A DNA stretch of 64,000 nucleotides, taken from positions 2,910,001 to 2,974,000 of the forward strand of contig NZ_JAGE01000001.1 in the NCBI RefSeq assembly GCF_000526495.1, in the 5' to 3' direction. The notes under the pieces are model-generated. The model saw only the letters and a program-made list of their open reading frames with translations. It was not told the origin of the DNA and did not search any database. The number at the start of each line of letters is the position of its first letter. The first letter of the stretch is position 1. Of the stretch, positions 44,123 through 53,028 are shown in pieces. The DNA comes from Ruminiclostridium josui JCM 17888. GTDB lineage: Bacteria > Bacillota > Clostridia > Acetivibrionales > DSM-1351. The translations under genes were made by a program, and so were the position numbers.

Positions 44123-45517
44123 ATGAAATTTAAAAACAGTATTCAAGCCAGATTAGTAAGAAATTTCATACTGATTATCCTCATAAGCGTTCTTGCTTTT
44201 GAAGCACTGCTTATCTATTTTACGCGTTTTTATTTCTATAACAATGTTGAAAGTATTTTGACAAATCAAATTAAGACAGCTTCTGATTTTTATACCAGAT
44301 ATTTTTCTGATGTTCCATTGGATGTTAATATAATGGACAATGCTGATTTGTTCTGGAAACAAACTACAGGTCAGGTTCAAATAGTAAAAAATAACGGAGA
44401 AGTACTGTTGGATTCACAAGGCCTTGAGTGGGGGGAATATGTGTCCGGCAACGACTTCAAGCAGGCTCAGCAGGGTAAAAAGGGTGTTTGGATAGGAAAA
44501 CTCAATAATAGCAGCGAGCATATTATGATAGTATCTTATCCTTTAAAATCTGATACCGAGCAGGTTGGAGTAGTGAGGTTTATAACTTCCTTAAAAGATG
44601 TAGATAAAATAATATTTAATATATCAATGATATTTATAGTCATTGGTATTGTTGTTATTCTTGTTGCAGGAACTATAAGTATAGCTCTAGCCCACAGTAT
44701 CATACACCCATTAAAAAATGTAACTGGAGCAGCCGAATTAATGGCCGAAGGAAATCTTGATGTAAGAATAAATAAAAGCAGAAACGATGAGATTGGTAAG
44801 CTTTCAGACACATTGAACTACATGGCATCAGAAATTCAAAAAAGAGAAAGAATCAAAAATGACTTTATATCTACAGTTTCACATGAGCTGAGGACTCCTC
44901 TTACATCAATAAAAGGCTGGGCAAATACTATTATAGATGATGATTACAGTGACAGGGAAATTCTTAGCGATGGATTAAATATTATCGTAAAGGAAAGCGA
45001 TAGACTAACAGATATGGTTGAGGAACTTTTGGACTTTTCCCGTTTTGTTTCTGGAAATGTTGAGCTTAAAAAAGAAAAGACCGATGTCTGTTTGATTATT
45101 AAGCATTTAGAAAAGCAAATGAGCGATAGGGCAAAAAAAGAAAAAATAAGCTTTAGTGTAAGTTGTGAAAAGATGCCAAATGTAGAGTTGGACAGAAATA
45201 GGATAACCCAGCTTTTGATTAATTTGTTGGGAAACGCCTTCAATTTTACCCCTCAAAACGGAAAGGTATCTTTAATTTCATTTTTGGAGAATGAGAATAT
45301 TGTTTTCAGGGTTGAGGATACTGGCTGCGGAATAAGTCCGGAAGAATTACCTCTTGTGACGGAAAAATTTTACAAAGGAAAGAGTAGTAATTCTCACACT
45401 GGATTGGGGCTTTCAATATGTGATGAGATAGTAAAGCTTCACAACGGAAGTCTTGATATTCAAAGCGAACTTAATAAAGGAACAATTGTAACAGTAAGGA
45501 TTCCTTTTGGAGGCTGA
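44123..45517 (+). CDS. Sensor histidine kinase (OmpR-type partner)
   Basis: A 464-residue membrane kinase with two membrane helices (about 14-36 and 160-185) around an extracytoplasmic sensor, then HAMP (about 186-240). The phospho-histidine is in FISTVSHELRTPLTSIKGW and the ATPase boxes are LLINLLGNAFNFTP, VEDTGCGISPEELP and HTGLGLSICDEIVKLHNG. ATG 44123 is best placed after GGAAGGA; an ATG at 44114 overlaps the regulator stop. The layout is that of PhoR/WalK-like kinases. It is followed directly by a lipoprotein gene that could act with the sensor. Confidence 0.92.
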   Translation: MKFKNSIQARLVRNFILIILISVLAFEALLIYFTRFYFYNNVESILTNQIKTASDFYTRYFSDVPLDVNIMDNADLFWKQTTGQVQIVKNNGEVLLDSQGLEWGEYVSGNDFKQAQQGKKGVWIGKLNNSSEHIMIVSYPLKSDTEQVGVVRFITSLKDVDKIIFNISMIFIVIGIVVILVAGTISIALAHSIIHPLKNVTGAAELMAEGNLDVRINKSRNDEIGKLSDTLNYMASEIQKRERIKNDFISTVSHELRTPLTSIKGWANTIIDDDYSDREILSDGLNIIVKESDRLTDMVEELLDFSRFVSGNVELKKEKTDVCLIIKHLEKQMSDRAKKEKISFSVSCEKMPNVELDRNRITQLLINLLGNAFNFTPQNGKVSLISFLENENIVFRVEDTGCGISPEELPLVTEKFYKGKSSNSHTGLGLSICDEIVKLHNGSLDIQSELNKGTIVTVRIPFGG

Positions 45518-45521
45518 TATT

Positions 45522-46997
45522 TTGGAAAGGAAAATCAGAATACTTTTAACAACATTATTGTTAATTTCTGCATCCTTATTTTCAGGATGTAGTACCGTTA
45601 ATTTCAGTATTGAGGATACCATAAAGCCGCCGGAAGGCAAGAACATTGCCGTAAAAGGTACATGGAAAATACAGAATTACATTTTAACTGACAACAGCTC
45701 ACAAGTCCCTGAAAAACAGGAGAAGTATGAACAGTTTATCGGGAAGGAAGCTGTTTTTGATAATGAAGTCAGTGCTATTTACAAGGATGTCTGTATTAAT
45801 CCTCAATACAAAAGTATAAGAACTTCTGTAGGTACTTTTATTCAAAATAAATACCGTATAAGTGAAGACATACTTGGAATTACTACCGAGAATGTTAATG
45901 TGGTCACAATTACAACAGATAACCAGCTGTTTCATGAGCTTATAGTTACAGATGCAAATACAGCATATGTATACATGGAAGGTGGTTTTTTAGCATTGAA
46001 AAGAATTTCTGTGGATATAGATGAAAAAATCAGAGCAGAAAGTCTTGGAAGTGTTGGTTTGGATATAGACAGCGGCGGAGATTATAAGGAAGACCCTTTG
46101 CTTAGGTCGGGGGTTCTTATGGGAATAAGATCTCCAGATAACACTTACCATACACTATGGCTTTATTTTAAAAACCGTGAAATAAAAGCAAAATTATATA
46201 CAAGCCAACTAGTTGTACCTAGAGCAAAGGGGTTTTGGGAGATTGGTTCTATATACACCGACGATTCAGTAAGTATATATGCTGAACCTTTTGCAGACCT
46301 ATCCCAAAAGCAGAAATCTAAGACTATGAGTAAAATAAATACAATAAATATAAAGTCTGACTCTAAAGTATTATTCGTGGGGAATGATTATATAGGTATT
46401 GAAAGCGACATGCGACTTGGAGTTTTACCCATAGACAATCTGGGAACAAAAAAACCGGTGCTACTGTCAGATATAATTGAAGGTGACTCTGCAAATATTT
46501 TAAAGCAATCGGCAGAGGCATTTATTTCATCGTTGGATAGAGAAAAGGTAAGTAAATTAAACCATCAGCCTCAAGAAAGCAATTTTACATTGCAGAGAAG
46601 AAATGGGCATTGGATTATGAAAAGCCGCCTTTATTATAAAGACACATCCAGTAATAAAAAGTATGAAGATTTTGATGTGAAGCAGATGGTACCATCAAAG
46701 CTAATACACTATGACGAAATGAATATTCCGTGGAATGAAATTAAATTCAGAGCACCTTGGACAAGGGATGCATATATGTCGCCTAATAAAGATATTCTTA
46801 TACTGGTATCAGAGGATAATATAATAGTTTATACAGTTCAAAACAAGAATACTATAAATAAGCAGCTGCTTAAAATACCTCTTAAAAACGGAGAGTCCAT
46901 TATCATGACGGAATGGTCTACCGGGAAGTATGCGGATATGTGGGGGGAATTTGCGGATACGGCCTTTGATAATAGTTATGACAACGGTGAATTTTAA
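45522..46997 (+). CDS. Lipoprotein of unknown function in the two-component operon
   Basis: A 491-residue lipoprotein. The lipobox LFSGC is at about residues 20-24 after a basic, hydrophobic leader (MERKIRILLTTLLLISA). The mature part looks like a beta-rich, possibly propeller-like domain, with no catalytic motif I recognise. The TTG at 45522 lies 8 bases after GGAGG, which sits in the end of the kinase gene, so translation is coupled. It is likely an extracytoplasmic partner of the kinase, by context only. Confidence 0.75.
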   Translation: MERKIRILLTTLLLISASLFSGCSTVNFSIEDTIKPPEGKNIAVKGTWKIQNYILTDNSSQVPEKQEKYEQFIGKEAVFDNEVSAIYKDVCINPQYKSIRTSVGTFIQNKYRISEDILGITTENVNVVTITTDNQLFHELIVTDANTAYVYMEGGFLALKRISVDIDEKIRAESLGSVGLDIDSGGDYKEDPLLRSGVLMGIRSPDNTYHTLWLYFKNREIKAKLYTSQLVVPRAKGFWEIGSIYTDDSVSIYAEPFADLSQKQKSKTMSKINTINIKSDSKVLFVGNDYIGIESDMRLGVLPIDNLGTKKPVLLSDIIEGDSANILKQSAEAFISSLDREKVSKLNHQPQESNFTLQRRNGHWIMKSRLYYKDTSSNKKYEDFDVKQMVPSKLIHYDEMNIPWNEIKFRAPWTRDAYMSPNKDILILVSEDNIIVYTVQNKNTINKQLLKIPLKNGESIIMTEWSTGKYADMWGEFADTAFDNSYDNGEF

Positions 46998-47083
46998 TTG
47001 AAATACTTGGAATAATATATTAGTATAAGGAAGTAAAAGGAGAACATTGAATTTATAAAAAACGTAGGAAAGGTAATTAATAC

Positions 47084-49456
47084 ATGGCAGATTTGGAAGA
47101 ACGTAAAGAACGAATAGTCGCATTTATGAGGGATAAAGCGTATAAACCTCTTTTATTTAAGGAACTTATAATGGTTCTAGATGTGCCTGAAGAAGATATT
47201 GGACTTTTCACCCTGGTAATGGATGAACTTGAAGAAGAAGGAAGGATTTTTAAGACCCATGGGAAAAGGTATGCTGTACCTTCAAGGCTAAACCTAGTAA
47301 CAGGAAGGCTGCAAGGCCATGAAAGGGGATATGGATTTCTTATACCTGATGATGAACTTATGGAGGATATATTTATCCCCGCAGACGGTCTTAACGGGGC
47401 CATGCATAATGACAGGGTTGTAGCACGAGTAAATAAGAAAAGTTCTGCAGACAGGCGAATGGAAGGCGAAATAATACGTATACTTAAAAGGGCTAATACT
47501 ACTTTGGTAGGAACCTTTGAAAACAGTATGAGTTTTGGTTTTGTTGTTCCTGATAATAAGAGAATTTCCGGTGATATTTTTATTTCAAAAAGTGAGTTTA
47601 ACGGAGCGAAAAAAGGGCAGAAGGTTGTTGTTGAGATTCTAAAATACCCGGAAGCCAGAAGAAACGCCGAGGGCAGAATAATTGAAATAATCGGTGATAG
47701 GAATGAACCGGGTACAGATATATTGTCAATTATAAAATCTTATAATCTCGAAGAGGATTTTCCAGAGGATGTTCTCAATCAGGCAAATTCCATTAGCGAA
47801 ACAGTAACAGAGGAAATGATACAAGGAAGGCGTGATTTAAGGGGACTTCGTATGGTTACCATAGACGGAGAAGATGCAAAAGACCTTGATGATGCGGTTT
47901 CAATAGAAATACTGGAAAATGGGAATTACAGACTTGGGGTTCATATTGCGGATGTAACTAATTATGTTACAGAAAATTCTCCTCTAGATTTGGAAGCGCT
48001 TAACAGAGGCACAAGTGTATATCTGGTTGACAGGGTTATTCCAATGCTTCCAAGAAAACTATCCAATGGTATTTGTAGTCTTAATCCACATGTTGACAGA
48101 CTCAGCTTTACCGTAATGATGGACATAGATAAAAACGGTAAGGTGTATAACCATGAAATTTTTGAAAGCGTAATTAATATAGATGAAAGAATGACTTACA
48201 CCAACGTATACAAAATACTGGTGGATAATGACCAAGAACTAATAAAACGTTATAGTCATGTGGTTCCTGATTTCTACAAAATGCAGGAACTTGCACTGAT
48301 TTTAAGAAAGAAAAGATTTCAAAGAGGCGCTATTGATTTCGATTTTGATGAAGCAAAGGTGGTACTGGATGAAAATGGAAAACCTATTGATGTAAAAAGA
48401 TATGAGATAACCATTGCAAACCAGATAATTGAAGAATTCATGCTTGTCTGTAACGAAACTGTTGCAGAGCATTTTTTCTGGACAAATACACCATTTGTAT
48501 ATAGAATACATGAAGACCCTGATGAAGAAAAAATACGCAATCTAAACGAGTTTCTTTACAATCTGGGATACAGCATAAAGGGCATAAATAAAGTTCATCC
48601 CAGAGCCTTACAGGACCTTTTGGAAAAGGTCAAAGGAACCAGACATGAGAGAATAATAAGTACAGTTATGCTAAGATCCCTGCAAAAAGCACGGTATAGT
48701 GATGAAAGTATAGGTCATTTTGGTTTGGCTGCAAAATACTACTGCCATTTCACTTCGCCCATTAGAAGATACCCTGACTTAATAATTCACAGAATAATGA
48801 AACTTTATCTAAAAGGCGAAATGAGTGAAGAAAAAATCAGCCAATTGGAAGGAATGCTGCCTGAAATTGCAAAACACTGTTCAGAATGTGAAAGAGGGGC
48901 AGATGAAGCAGAACGAGAAAGTGAAGACTTAAAAAAGGTAGAATATATGAAAGCCCATGAGGGAGAAATATTTGAAGGTATTATTGCAAATGTAACTTCC
49001 TTTGGTATGTTCATAGAACTTGATAACACCATAGAGGGTCTGGTCAGAATGAGCAGTATGGAAGATGATTACTATAACTATGATGAAGCTCATTACTGCC
49101 TTGTAGGAGAGAGAACACGTAAAATTTACAGAATAGGTGATATAGTCAAGGTAATACTTGCAAAAGCTGATATAACTGCAAGGAAAATAGAGTTTTTACT
49201 GGTTGAATCTGATGATATGGATGATTTTGACAACATAGATGAGGAAGCGGAAGATGAAATAATATTTACAAAGCACAAAAAAGAACCCTCATATGTTAAG
49301 AGAAACAGTCGTAGCACAAAATCGGATAAAGCTGAAGAAAAGGGCAGAAGGAATTCATCTTCAGGCAAAAAGTCCGTGAAAAAAGGGAAAATCATCGATA
49401 AAAAAGTTTATGAAAAAATAATGGGGAAAAGAAAAAGGAAGAAAAGGAAGGGTTAA
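47084..49456 (+). CDS. rnr: Ribonuclease R
   Basis: 3'-5' exoribonuclease (790 residues) that degrades structured RNA and works with SmpB/tmRNA in ribosome rescue. Order: winged helix (about 5-60), cold-shock domains, and the RNB catalytic domain (about 250-580) with the metal-binding aspartates in MVTIDGEDAKDLDDAVSIE. The S1 domain follows (about 625-710; GEIFEGIIANVTSFGMFIEL), then a lysine-rich tail. AGGAAAGG precedes the ATG. smpB and ssrA, often next to it, are not seen here; instead a DUF523 gene follows with no gap. Confidence 0.95.
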   Translation: MADLEERKERIVAFMRDKAYKPLLFKELIMVLDVPEEDIGLFTLVMDELEEEGRIFKTHGKRYAVPSRLNLVTGRLQGHERGYGFLIPDDELMEDIFIPADGLNGAMHNDRVVARVNKKSSADRRMEGEIIRILKRANTTLVGTFENSMSFGFVVPDNKRISGDIFISKSEFNGAKKGQKVVVEILKYPEARRNAEGRIIEIIGDRNEPGTDILSIIKSYNLEEDFPEDVLNQANSISETVTEEMIQGRRDLRGLRMVTIDGEDAKDLDDAVSIEILENGNYRLGVHIADVTNYVTENSPLDLEALNRGTSVYLVDRVIPMLPRKLSNGICSLNPHVDRLSFTVMMDIDKNGKVYNHEIFESVINIDERMTYTNVYKILVDNDQELIKRYSHVVPDFYKMQELALILRKKRFQRGAIDFDFDEAKVVLDENGKPIDVKRYEITIANQIIEEFMLVCNETVAEHFFWTNTPFVYRIHEDPDEEKIRNLNEFLYNLGYSIKGINKVHPRALQDLLEKVKGTRHERIISTVMLRSLQKARYSDESIGHFGLAAKYYCHFTSPIRRYPDLIIHRIMKLYLKGEMSEEKISQLEGMLPEIAKHCSECERGADEAERESEDLKKVEYMKAHEGEIFEGIIANVTSFGMFIELDNTIEGLVRMSSMEDDYYNYDEAHYCLVGERTRKIYRIGDIVKVILAKADITARKIEFLLVESDDMDDFDNIDEEAEDEIIFTKHKKEPSYVKRNSRSTKSDKAEEKGRRNSSSGKKSVKKGKIIDKKVYEKIMGKRKRKKRKG

Positions 49457-49924
49457 ATGATATTGGTCAGTGCATGTCTGGCAGGACTTGACAGTAAATA
49501 TAACGGTAAAAACAATTATAATGAGTGCATAGAGAGACTTGTCAGGGAAGGTAAGGCGATTATGGTATGCCCTGAACAGATGGGAGGGTTGCCTACTCCA
49601 AGGGACTCTTGTGAGATTGTGTGCGGTGACGGAGGCGATGTCCTATCGGGTAAATCAAAAATAATAGACTCTAAAGGACAAAATCAAACCGAGAAATTTT
49701 TAAAAGGTGCTGAAGAAACTCTCAAGGTAGCCAGACTCTATAACATAAACAAAGCAATATTAAAATCAAAAAGTCCGTCCTGCGGCGTTGGAAAGATATA
49801 TGACGGAACATTCTCTGGAAAGCTTATTAAAGGTAATGGAGTTACAGCGGAACTTTTAATAAGAAATGGTTTTGAAGTAGTAACTGAAGATGACGTGACC
49901 AACAGTTGCTGTGATTTAAAATAA
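49457..49924 (+). CDS. DUF523 family protein
   Basis: A 155-residue protein of the DUF523 family. The start MILVSACLAGLDSKYNGKNN, the middle CPEQMGGLPTPRDSCEI and the cysteine pair in KSKSPSCGVGKIYDG are characteristic. Conserved cysteines suggest a metal or redox role, but no biochemical function is established to my knowledge. Its ATG directly follows the rnr stop codon, so it is translationally linked. Confidence 0.85.
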   Translation: MILVSACLAGLDSKYNGKNNYNECIERLVREGKAIMVCPEQMGGLPTPRDSCEIVCGDGGDVLSGKSKIIDSKGQNQTEKFLKGAEETLKVARLYNINKAILKSKSPSCGVGKIYDGTFSGKLIKGNGVTAELLIRNGFEVVTEDDVTNSCCDLK

Positions 49925-49926
49925 CA

Positions 49927-49952
49927 AAAAGCGAGTTCCTAAACTCGCTTTT
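49927..49952 (+). terminator. Terminator between convergent genes
   Basis: AAAAGCGAGTT (49927-49937) and AACTCGCTTTT (49942-49952), a perfect 11-bp stem with A and T flanks on both sides. It can serve DUF523 and the convergent HPr-like gene. Confidence 0.85.
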
Positions 49953-49974
49953 ATCTTTCTTAATTTATAAATAA

Positions 49975-50202
49975 TTATACTACGAAACGTTTAATTTCAT
50001 CACAGAATTTTTCGCAATCATCGTTTTGAATTTCAACTTTGATTGGCTTGCTAAGGTCAAGACTGAAAATTCCCATTATTGACTTTGCATCTACGATATA
50101 ACGTCCTGATGATAAATCAACATCAAAGTCATATTTGTTAACGATATTTACAAAATCCTTTACGTCGTTAATAGATTTTAAAGAAATATCAAATGATTTC
50201 AT
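49975..50202 (-). CDS. HPr-like protein lacking the catalytic histidine
   Basis: A 75-residue HPr-fold protein. The regulatory region DAKSIMGIFSLDLSK matches the Ser46 site of HPr (KSIMG). The His15 region (normally HARPA) is replaced by SINDVKDF, with no histidine, so it cannot take phosphate from enzyme I. This pattern recalls Crh of Bacillus, which keeps only the serine site and acts with CcpA in carbon control. Start MKSFDI at 50202 lies 9 bases after GGAGG; two upstream in-frame methionines are too close to or before that site. Confidence 0.82.
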   Translation of the reverse strand: MKSFDISLKSINDVKDFVNIVNKYDFDVDLSSGRYIVDAKSIMGIFSLDLSKPIKVEIQNDDCEKFCDEIKRFVV

Positions 50203-50639
50203 ATTATCCATCCTCCTTATAATTAAGGTAAAAAACAATAATTTTTTTTACATTTTAATATTAACCGCTTTTGAATTAATAGTCAATGAAGATGTTTAAA
50301 GGCTAAGTATAAAAAATACCACCAAATACCACTATATAAAGGGTTTGGAAGTTTGTTGTGCATTTCTTACAAAGTTTGGGCAATGTTTTCATTCAATAAT
50401 TCATTAATAAATTTCTTTGAGTTGAGACAAGGTGGGTAGTTGAGTTTATAGGTATGGAGAAGACCATTTTATACGAATTCAGTGTAAAATAATAACATAT
50501 GTAGCACAATATTGTATAATTATATCAGACGATAAGAAACGGAAATTATAATAATCTGGGAAATATATGAAGGAGGTGCGGTTTATTACAGAAAGATACC
50601 TAAAGGGTAAAAATTATAAATAATTTAAAGGAGGTTTTT
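50203..50639. other. Long intergenic region before the pectinase gene
   Basis: Over 430 bases without a convincing gene. TATAAT boxes occur at 50515-50520 and 50547-50552, the likely promoter area of the pectinase; upstream -35 boxes are weak. A 19-codon frame at 50567-50623 contains AGGAGG itself and was not called. No riboswitch was recognised. Confidence 0.5.
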
Positions 50640-52862
50640 ATGTTAAGGAAAATAAAAATTTTTCTTTTGGCCGGGGCTGTCATGGCACAATCACTTATAG
50701 GACTTGGCGTGGTTAATAAAGCTCAAGGTGCAGAAAATGGCCTGTTTGGTTTGATTGGTTTTGCTACGCTAAATGGTGGAACCACTGGAGGCGCCGGTGG
50801 AAAAGAAGTGACCGTAAAAAGTGCTACAGAAATGTCAGATCTTTTAAACAAGAGAAAAAAAGACAATGACACTTCTCCGTTGATTATAAAAGTAGCATCT
50901 AAGCTTACCGGAACAGGTGCCATTGGAGTTAAAGAGGTTTCAAACGTTTCAATTATAGGTGTTGGAAATGCCGGAGAACTGGAAGGCGTTGGGCTTAATA
51001 TTGTTAAGTCCAGCAACATAATTGTTCAAAACCTGAAGATACACCATACTCTGGCTCCTACCGATTGCATAGGCATAGAGAATAGTAAAAATGTATGGAT
51101 TGACCATTGTGAGTTATACAATATGATAGGAGATTGCAATGGCGATGGAATAATAGACGAGAAGGGTGACATTTCCGGCGGTGATGTAGATTGGTATGAC
51201 GGTCTGCTGGATTGCAAAAAAGATAGTGCATATATTACAGTTTCATGGAATTACTTTCATGATTCTTTTAAGACAAGTTTAGTTGGGTCATCTGACAGTG
51301 ACAACTATGATAGAAAAATGACTTATCACCATAATATGTTTATAAACCTGAAGGAACGCTTACCTAGCTACAGATTTGGAACAGGACATATATTTAGCAA
51401 CTATTATGCTGATGTGTGGAGCAGTGCTGTAAATTCCAGAATGGGAGCTCAGCTCAAAGTTGAAAGCAATTATTTTGAAAGAGTCGGTTCAGGTTCAGTT
51501 AATAAAGAATCGGGACTGGCTGCCGGCCCTATAGGATCCTATAATAGTGAATTAATAGGTTATTACGATGTAAAGGATAATACATATGTAAACTGTAAGG
51601 GTAATCAACCCACAACTTCAACTTGCAGCTATACTCCACCGTACCAGTATGCGAACTACCTGACGCCTTCAAGCCAGGTAAAGGAATTGGTTACACGGTA
51701 TGCGGGAGTTGGCAAACTGGATGGCTCAAATCCAACTAACCCTACTGACCCAACCAATCCACAAGAGCCAGAGCAAACTATAAAATGCGGTGATATAAAT
51801 GGTGATGGTAGTATAGATACCATCGACTTTGCAACATTAAAAATGTATTTGCTTGGACAATCGGTTCCAATCAAAACTGAGGCTTCTGACTTGGACGGCG
51901 ATAAAGAAATATCCATCCTTGACCTTGCGGTATTAAAAAAATATTTGTTGGGACAGGTAAACACTCTGCCAGTTAACAATGGAACTGGTAATCCCGCTGA
52001 CGGCGATATTATAATTGAGCCTAATGGTTCAACTACTTTACAACAGGCTATTGATAATATTAAACCGGGTAAGACAATTTACCTAAAGAGCGGCACATAC
52101 TCATTTTCCAAGACAGTAATTATAGCAGAGGGTAACAATGGAAATGAGGGCAGTATGAAAAATATAGCTGTTCTGGGTAATGAAAAGGCAGTATTGGATT
52201 TTTCTAGCATGACATTTAATTCATCCAACAGGGGCGTAGTATTGGCTGGTAATTACTGGAATATAAAAGGGCTCAAAATCCAGAAAGCCGGTGACAATGG
52301 AATGTTGCTGGCAGGGAACAATAACATAATTGAAGACTGTGAGTTTTATGCAAACTGTGATACTGGTCTGCAGATTTCAAGATTTAATTCAAACTACAAC
52401 ACAATCTCACAATGGCCAAGTAATAATACTGTGAAAAATTGCTATTCTCACAGCAACTACGACCCTGACGATGGTGAGGATGCTGACGGATTTGCAGCAA
52501 AACTCACATGTGGTCAGGGTAATAAGTTTATCGGATGTATATCCAAATATAATGTTGATGACGGTTGGGATTTGTATACAAAAGATGATACTGGTCCAAT
52601 TGGTTCAGTTTATTTTGAAAACTGTGAAGCTAGCTACAACGGGAAGACTGAAAACGGTTCTACAACCACAGACAGTGACGGAAACGGGTTCAAATTAGGC
52701 GGCAGCGGCATAAGTGTTGATCACAAATTAGTTAACTGCAAAGCATTCAATAATAAAAAGCACGGTTTTACCTGGAACAGTAATCCCGGTAAGTTAACAC
52801 TGATAGGATGTCAGGCAAGTGGTAATGGAGGAAACAACTTTGAGAAAGTAGCGAATCAGTAG
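50640..52862 (+). CDS. Cellulosomal pectate lyase PL1-dockerin-PL9
   Basis: A 740-residue secreted enzyme with two lyase modules. After the signal peptide (cut near AQGA, about residue 30) comes a PL1 pectate lyase (about 55-350; VWIDHCELYN, VSWNYFHDSFKTSLVG). A Pro/Thr linker leads to a type I dockerin (about 382-440) with two calcium repeats, GDINGDGSIDTIDFATLKMY and SDLDGDKEISILDLAVLKKY. The PL9-type beta-helix (about 450-740) has the calcium/lysine motif DADGFAAKLTCGQGN. The dockerin places it on the cellulosome. It sits between the two enzymes, and not at the C-terminus where most clostridial dockerins lie. AAAGGAGG precedes the ATG. Confidence 0.92.
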   Translation: MLRKIKIFLLAGAVMAQSLIGLGVVNKAQGAENGLFGLIGFATLNGGTTGGAGGKEVTVKSATEMSDLLNKRKKDNDTSPLIIKVASKLTGTGAIGVKEVSNVSIIGVGNAGELEGVGLNIVKSSNIIVQNLKIHHTLAPTDCIGIENSKNVWIDHCELYNMIGDCNGDGIIDEKGDISGGDVDWYDGLLDCKKDSAYITVSWNYFHDSFKTSLVGSSDSDNYDRKMTYHHNMFINLKERLPSYRFGTGHIFSNYYADVWSSAVNSRMGAQLKVESNYFERVGSGSVNKESGLAAGPIGSYNSELIGYYDVKDNTYVNCKGNQPTTSTCSYTPPYQYANYLTPSSQVKELVTRYAGVGKLDGSNPTNPTDPTNPQEPEQTIKCGDINGDGSIDTIDFATLKMYLLGQSVPIKTEASDLDGDKEISILDLAVLKKYLLGQVNTLPVNNGTGNPADGDIIIEPNGSTTLQQAIDNIKPGKTIYLKSGTYSFSKTVIIAEGNNGNEGSMKNIAVLGNEKAVLDFSSMTFNSSNRGVVLAGNYWNIKGLKIQKAGDNGMLLAGNNNIIEDCEFYANCDTGLQISRFNSNYNTISQWPSNNTVKNCYSHSNYDPDDGEDADGFAAKLTCGQGNKFIGCISKYNVDDGWDLYTKDDTGPIGSVYFENCEASYNGKTENGSTTTDSDGNGFKLGGSGISVDHKLVNCKAFNNKKHGFTWNSNPGKLTLIGCQASGNGGNNFEKVANQ

Positions 52863-53028
52863 TCCCAATAGTATTTCCGTTAGTTTGTTTTGTAAGTATT
52901 CCTTTATAAGCAAAAGTATGGAAATTGTTAATAGCTTCACATTTTATGATTTGGTAAAATAATTATTATAGATTAGAGAATAAAATTATTGTGTGTTAAC
53001 AAGGTTATTTAAAAAGGAGATGGGGTTT

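Noticed and set aside
49457-50202. Possible smpB/ssrA (tmRNA) genes after rnr
   Set aside because: This common neighbour is absent: DUF523 and an HPr-like gene follow, and no tRNA-like ends or tag-peptide frame were seen.
50567-50623. 19-codon leader ORF before the pectinase gene
   Set aside because: Its only AGGAGG lies inside the frame, after the ATG, and upstream there is just a weak GGG. Kept as part of the intergenic description.
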